This document shows, one piece after another, positions 57,948 through 64,000 of a stretch of 64,000 bases of DNA. The notes beneath the pieces were generated by a model. The model did not search any database, was not told the DNA's origin, and worked only from the letters and a program-made list of their open reading frames with translations. The stretch is from Juglans regia. Lineage: Eukaryota; Streptophyta; Magnoliopsida; Fagales; Juglandaceae. The stretch lies in NCBI RefSeq assembly GCF_001411555.2, contig NC_049910.1:32087150-32151149 (forward strand), in the 5' to 3' direction. Numbering within the stretch: position 1 is the first letter of the stretch; the number at the start of each line of letters is the position of its first letter. Both the position numbers and the translations under genes were made by a program.

Positions 57948-59342
57948 ATGGTGGCACCCCTAGGCCCTCCAGTGTCATCGGTGCCAGGAGGGTCTCATCA
58001 GGATGGTGATCCAAGTGGTTCAGGAGGAGAGCTTGGTGGTAAGGATGGTGGGCTTCCTCAAAAGTCCTACATGCAAGCGCTGGCACGTAACAACAATCCA
58101 TCGGACTTAAACATTCCTATGAGGTATTTGGTTGAAGTCGATGGAGAGTTAGGTTTCATTTTTACGGAGGCAGAGATGAACAAGGCATAGAAGGAATTTC
58201 AGTTTGCACTGGTTTTGACGGTTCTACGTGCGAGGCCTGCTATTGATGTGGTTCGATTGTCAATTGTCAAAACATGGGGCCTTATGGATATTCCTACTAT
58301 GAGTTTCATGGATGACTATCATGTCTTGGTGTAGATGGTGAGTGAGATGAATTTTGTTCATAGTTGGGCTCCGGAGGGGTGTGTGATTGAGGGGTGCAGT
58401 TTTAGAATTTTTTGTTGGACTAAAGAGTTTCTCTGTATGAAGAACCTTCCATGGCTGCTCAATGGATTTTTTTACCAAGATTGCCGATGCATTTGTATCG
58501 AAGGGATTGCCATCAAATTTTGGGTAGCAGGTTTGGTAGATATCTGGGCACTGATAATGCAACTTTGAATAAAAATCGGGCTACGGGTGCACATATTTGT
58601 GTTGAGGTTGATCTATCGGTTGAGCTAGTTCAGGGGTTCCCCGATCATGGTGGCAAATAAGAAACTATGGTAGCCTACTCGATATGAGAAGATGGGTTTC
58701 TATTGCTCTAAATGTCAGCGTCAAGGCCATACTGAAGTGGTGTGCAGGTTAGGGCAGACGGGGGCTCGACAGTTTAAAGACAAGAAGGAGGGTAGAAAAT
58801 AGGGATCCAATAAGGAAGTGTGGCATGAGAAACGAATTCCGAAGGCTTCAAAGGCGCAGGATGAGCAGGTCGTAGATGTGTCTCACCCAGTGGTGGTCCA
58901 ATCTGGGGGTGTTGTGGTTCTAAAGGATCAATTGGGGGATAAAGGGACAGATGTGGAGGCGGTGAATGAGACCAATATGAATGACGTGAGAAATCATGGT
59001 GGAGCATCGTTGAATGATTTGCAAGAGATTGGTGACTCACGGTCTAATGATGTAGTTCCTTTGAAGGGGACCTTGATGGAGGATCCAGGGGACAAAGGTA
59101 AACAGGTAGAGGAAGAGACGTATGGGAAGGGAGGGACCCCTAGTAGTGTGCATGCTTCTCCAGTGGGGGATTTTTTATTAGTGGATGAGGGAAATAGACA
59201 GGCCTGAGATTGTGAAGGGTCTTCGAGAATAATTGATGATGTTCTTGAAATAGAGGGCAGGGATGTGGATCATGATGTTCTGGAAAGGGATGCTCATCTG
59301 TCAGATTGTGAGGAAGAAGGATCCCTACAATAGCTTGCTAAG
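57948..59342 (+). pseudogene. LINE ORF1 (DUF4283 plus zinc knuckle), decayed
   Basis: ATG 57948 opens MVAPLGPP, followed by QKSYMQALARNN. The DUF4283 nucleic-acid-binding region spans about 58190-58640 (RPAIDVVRLSIVKTWGL, then in another frame SMAAQWIFLPRLPMHLY and RFGRYLGTDNATL). A CCHC knuckle is at about 58700-58755 (CSKCQRQGHTEVVC). The rest to about 59340 is a low-complexity acidic tail. Frame breaks occur at 58190 (TAG), about 58335 (TAG) and 58450, so it is not translatable in one piece. ORF1 proteins of plant L1 elements bind LINE RNA. Confidence 0.8.
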
Positions 59343-59457
59343 GAGAAAAGGATATGAGTCTAACATGGAAAATGGTCTTAGGGCCGATTAAAAAATAAAA
59401 ATGATATGGTGTTGCGGTAATCACAGCAGTATTGTCCCACCCCTCAAAATTTAATTT

Positions 59458-62400
59458 ATGATTGGAAATGTACTAGTGTGGAACGTGCGAGGTTTAGGTA
59501 CGTCACGGAAGAGATTAAAAGGTTTAATAAAGAAATGGAAAGTGTCGATTGTGGCTATTATAGAACCATTTGCAGGCGATGACAAATTACCCAAGCTAGC
59601 AAGTTTTCTTCGTTTTCAATATTTATGTTCTAGTGAGGTGGTAGGGGCAACGTTGTAGTTGATATTGTAGATATGATTGACCAGTTTTTTACTAGATGTT
59701 TTGAATATGCGAATCAGAAGTTGTGCTTAACCTTTGTAAATGCTAAATACAATTATCTAGAGAGACGAGAGCTATGGCAAGCATTGGAAGGTCATAATGG
59801 GGATGGTTCGTGGATGGTTATGGGCGACTTCAACATTATCCGAGTAGATGGAGAGAGAGTAGGTGGTAATCTGAGACCCCTTGTGGCTATGGAGGATTTT
59901 AACAGATGCTTTAATTATTTTGGCTTGCTGCAGATTCTTGTAAAGGGTCGAAAACTATCCTGGTGTAATGGCCAAGCGGGTTATGCACGTAGTTGGGTTC
60001 GGTTGGATAGAGCTATTATGAATGAGCTTCATGTGTTGTTTTCCTTCGGCGTCCATAGAGTATTTATCTCAGAAGACGTCTAACCACAGCCCTATGCTTG
60101 TTTAGGGTTCGGTGGTAGATTAAAAATGTCCTGCGTCCTTCAGTTTTCAGAATATGTAGATTCAACACCCTTCCTTTCAGGATTGTGTGGCTGCGGTTTG
60201 GAGAGAACCTATGATGGAGAGGGGTCTGTTTAAGCTTGTGGCAAAGCTTAAGGTGGTTTTGCGAACGTGGAACAAAAATGTTTTTGGCCATGTTAGTAAC
60301 ACTATCAAGGCGATTGAGGAGCGAGTTGAGAAGATGGAAGAGAAATTTCAAGAAGGTTATTGAAAAGATTTGGAAATGGAGTTGCTGATGTCAAAGGCGG
60401 AACTGATAACTGGGAACAAAAAGAGGAAATATGTTTGGCGCAAATGGAAAAAAAAAAAAAAAAAAGTGGCTTGAGGAGGGAGATCAAAATTCAGAGTTTT
60501 TTCATGATGTTGCCAACATGAGGAGACGGAGGGACATTATCTCATCTATGACACTAGTGGATGGGGTGGAATTGCGATCTTCGGAAGAGGTGCATGTGGG
60601 AGATGTTCAGCATTTTCAAGATTTCCTTTGTGGAGGTAGTGCTTCATCGCAAGTTGATGTGTCGCAGGTGGTAGAGAAGGTGATTTCGGTGGCAAAAAAT
60701 GAGGCTCTTGGTCGAGTGCAATCAGAATATGAGGTTAGAGAGGCACTTGTTTCTATTCCAAAGCTAAGTAGTCCAAGACCAGATGGTTTTGGTTCGGCAT
60801 TTTATCTTTCTTGTTGGGAGATTGTTTATGATGATGTGGTGGAGGCTGCAAAGGAGTTCTTTTCGAGTAGTGATTTGTCGAGGTTTTACTCATTTTCTTT
60901 TAGTGTTCTTATTCCTAAAGTGCAGGAGCCTAAACGTTTTGACAAGTTTTGACCAATTAGTTTGTGCTCAGTGGCCGTTAAGTTTTTTTTCCACAATTTT
61001 AGTTAGGTGGATGACAGCATTTCTCTCTCAGATTATTTCTCATGAGAAAGATGCATTTGTTCTGGGGAGGAGTATTTTTGAAAATATCTCTCTGGCTCAG
61101 GAGATGGTGAAGTCTATTAATAAGAAGACTAGTGGTGGTAATGTGCTGATGAAGATTGATATGGCCAAAGCATATGACCAGGTGGATTGGGATTTTTTAT
61201 TGGTTGTTTTAGCAGGTTTTGGATTCTTAGAAAAAGTTTGTGGATTGATAAAGGTATGCATTAAGTCTCCATGGTTTTCTATTATGATGAATGGGAGATA
61301 TAAAGGTTTTTTTCAAACTTTGCGAGAGTTGAGACAGGATGATCCTTTATCGCTGTATTTGTTTATTATTATGGATGAGGTGCTTTCCAGGTTATTGAAG
61401 AAGGCATTTGAGCTAGGGAGACTTGGGAGATTTGTCCATCCTCGTGGGGCTCCTTTAATTTCACATTTGTTAAACACAGATAATTTATTGATATTTACTA
61501 ATTGTGAGAGAAAGTCCTTGAAGGAGCTCCTGATTACTTTAGACAAATATGCTCTATGGTCGGGGCAAATAATCAACAAAGAGAAGTCAACTTTTTTTTT
61601 TTTTTTCTGAGAAAATTCCTTTGGCATGAAGGATGTCTTTACTTCGGCTCACTTGGTTTGTAGAAGGGAAGCTTCCCACTTGCTATTTGGGTTCGCCACT
61701 TGTTGTTGGAAGGTTGATTAAGAGGGTGTTGGAGCCGTTAGTCAATAAATTTCATAACAAAGTTGCCGACTAGAAATTTAAATTATTATCACAAGGTGGG
61801 AGGTTGATTCTTCTTAAACATGTCCTAGCTAGTATGGCAACACACTTGCTAGCTGTTTTAAATATTTTGAAACTTGTTTTGAGAAAATTGAATTATGTCT
61901 TGGCTTCCTTTCTTTGGGGGGAGGATCATGGCAGGAATAAATGGAAATGGCGGGCATGGTCGAAGCTGTGTATGCCCACTTTGGAAGGGGGGATTGGTGT
62001 TAGAGATTTTTTTGAGGTTCAAAGGGCATTACATATGAAGTTTGCTTGATGGTTGCTTTCTATTGATAATTTGTGGACTAAGTTTTTTAAAGCCAAGTAT
62101 TTGAAAGGTAAGCATTTTCTAGAAGCTAAAGTTAGAAGCTTAGATTTAACTTTTTAGAAGTCCATTTCTATGGTGATGCCTAAGGTGATGGAAAATATGT
62201 CATAAGGGTGCGGGGGAAGCTGTTTCTTTTTGATTTGATAGATGGTTAGCACAGGGGCCTCTTGCTACTTGTGTGCCTAGCGTGGTACAACCTCGATTAG
62301 GAGTTAAGGATTGTTGGGTGGATGATCAGTGGGATAGGGAGCTGCTATCTAATTTGGTGGATTCTAAGTTGCGGATGATACAAAATCGGATGTTCCAAGA

Positions 62401-63543
62401 AGAAGACGGTAAGGACATTTTGATTTGGCATCCCTGTGGTGATGGGTGTTTTTTGACGTCAACGGCATGGGAAATTACTCGTATCAAGCAACCACAAATG
62501 GAATGTTTAGAGTGGATATGGTGTAGGTTGCTTCCTAAAAAAATTTATGCTTGCATGGGGAAGGCCAGATTTAATTGCCTCCCTGTTGATGAATGAGTTC
62601 AATCGGTGGGAATACCCTTAGTGTCTTACTATGTTTGCTGCGCAAGGGGTAAAATGGAGGACCGTGATCATGTGTTATGTTTGAGAGAGGTGGCAAGTGT
62701 AGCTTAGCGAAAGGCAGCTCGAGCTCTAGGAGTCTACTATATGGAGTTTAGCAGTTGGTGGGCACGATCTTATTGTTGGTTCTATCATGCCAAGAAGACG
62801 TCGCAACGAGGTATTTTGATTGATTTAATTCTGAGTATCATTTCCTGGAGACTACAAGAGTGGCGATGTACAGCTAGAATGACAGAGAGGTATGATACTG
62901 TGGAAACGATATAGCTTTCAACTAAATTCTGGTTACAACAAATTTTGAGTAAGATGTCGAAGGTTGGATCTTAGTCAAATGTGGATCGTTGTGTGCTCTC
63001 GGAACTGGAAGTTCCTGTGCGGGAGAATTCAGTGAGGAGGCCGAAGTTAATTTCGTGGACTAGGTGGAGGGAAGGATGGGTGAAATAAAATGTGGATGGA
63101 TCTTGTAGAGGTAATCCTTGTAGTTGTGGAGGAGGTGGAGTTTTGAGGGATGATAGAGGAAACGTTTTGGCGGCTTTTCAATTAAGTTTGGCTTTAGGAC
63201 TAATAATGAAGTGGAACTCAAGGCTCTTACTTGTGGTTTATTGCTTTGTAGGGAGTTGTGCTTTCGGAATATTGCTATTGAATGTGATTCAGCTTTGGTG
63301 GTTCAATGGCTTAGAAATAAGTCTTGTACTATATGGTATTTTTGGGATGAACTATTGCTGGCAATAATTGATTTTAATTACGGTGTGTCATCAGTTTAGA
63401 GAGGGGAATAAAGTGGCAGATTTTGTAGCAAGGCAGAGGGAGTATGGGTTAAATTGTACATATGTGGCTTCTGATGAGTTACCCCTTCATGTGAGAGGTT
63501 TGCTATGTTTGGATCTTCTTGGTTTGCCAAGTATTAGGCCTTA
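59458..63543 (+). pseudogene. LINE ORF2 (endonuclease, RT, RNase H), decayed
   Basis: ATG 59458 starts MIGNVLVWNVRGLGTSRKR, the AP-type endonuclease; GDFN is at about 59823 and WVRLDRAIMN at about 60000. The terminal SDH motif reads S-N-H near 60073, where the catalytic D is lost. An A20 run near 60451 lies in the linker. RT: SSPRPDGFGSAFY (60770), a TGA where FRPISLCS is normal (60949), a T-run frameshift at about 60983, KIDMAKAYDQVDW (61155), RQDDPLSLYLF (61332), and the YADD box changed to NTDN (about 61478). A zinc-knuckle RT-associated region is at about 62440-62600, and RNase H at 63092-63330 (MDGSCRGNP.., NEVELKAL, ECDSALVVQWL) with one frameshift. The final stop is near 63543. It is not catalytically competent. 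Confidence 0.85.
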
Positions 63544-63713
63544 ATGTTTTGTTTGTGGATGTTTTGTTGTTTTCGTTTGTAGTTTGTTGAGTTTGCATTG
63601 GGTTTTAATTGTTACGATTTTCTTCCGCCATAAGTGGGGTATGATTTTCAAAAAAAGATTGAAGTGTCGGCCTCCTTTTATAAAAATAAAAATAAAAAAG
63701 TCTTAAAAAGTTA

Positions 63714-64000
63714 AAACACATATTTATAAAACTCAATAATTCTTCTAAGTGCAGCAATCACACACCAAAAAAGAGAGGGCTTTCACATCAAATCTGAAAT
63801 AGGTAGGGAATGAGTCCTCTCCTTGGTGAAGGTTTGAGGTTTTCGCTTAGTCTCCCGACAAAGCTTCATCTCTTGGGGTAAGCCTATAGAGCTTTCAGGG
63901 GACAATGGAGGAAGAACTCACACAATGATGGGGAACGCTGAACCTCACAGAGGAGGAACAACATGAACTGTTCTTACCAGAGGAAGATGTTCTCTCTACC
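63714..64000. other. Right edge, unassigned
   Basis: Non-coding sequence with no recognised element; it continues past the window. Confidence 0.5.

Larger units (their letters stand above)
57858..63702 (+). mobile_element. L1-type LINE, nearly full length
   Basis: It is flanked by the 11-bp duplication ttaaaaagtta at 57847-57857 and 63703-63713. It ends in an A-rich tail (ataaaaataaaaataaaaaag). ORF1 and ORF2 regions are in the standard L1 order. It contains many disabling changes, so it is an old copy. The 3' part has the plant LINE word 'ttccgccataagtggggtat'. Confidence 0.88.

Overview
This window looks like repeat-rich nuclear DNA of a woody eudicot. The overall composition is AT-rich, genes are spliced with GT/AG introns, and one CYP71-type cytochrome P450 is the only apparent host gene. 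A short MITE carrying the word 'ctcaactcatctcatctcat' recurs, which reminds me of Fagales/Juglandaceae genomes; that taxonomic guess is weak. No rRNA, tRNA, CRISPR array, operon or prokaryotic signal was seen.

Layout. 1-3830 is part of a long LTR that carries a MITE. 3831-14372 is a decayed hAT transposon (+ strand), split by a 2.9 kb solo LTR with a perfect 5-bp target-site duplication (TSD). 14972-20020 is a CACTA (En/Spm-like) element on the - strand, truncated at its right side, with a dense array of palindromic subterminal motifs and a LINE fragment in an intron. 20751-31317 is the P450 gene: two exons that still join to a 507-residue open frame, separated by a 9.04 kb intron. That intron holds a complete but mutated Ty3/gypsy chromovirus (22004-30277, TSD TGGAT), oriented opposite to the gene. 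32663-40429 is a second hAT element with an 8-bp TSD (AGTTTAAT), itself carrying another solo LTR. 40999-43121 is a third solo LTR. 43499-52537 is a Tat-like Ty3/gypsy remnant on the - strand with an antisense extra ORF and a tandem-repeat region; an Athila-like element is nested inside that tandem array. 52538-57200 holds two copies of an LTR-like repeat, one of them split by a MITE and by a fourth long LTR in inverted orientation. 57331-57752 is a Mutator-type MITE with a 9-bp TSD. 57858-63702 is a nearly full-length L1-type LINE on the + strand.

How the parts relate. Most of the window is layered transposon insertion, and the order of events can be read from TSDs and interrupted frames. 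Nearly all transposon genes are broken, often where a CGA or CAG codon has become a stop, as expected from deamination of methylated cytosine. The P450 is the exception: its frame, splice sites and haem-binding motif are intact. Whether it is expressed depends on correct splicing of the retrotransposon-bearing intron. I did not find a convincing new biological system. The most unusual signals are the P450 with its giant intron, the family of solo LTRs with conserved splice-donor-like and promoter-like features, the CACTA palindrome array, and the Tat element with antisense ORF plus satellite-like repeats.
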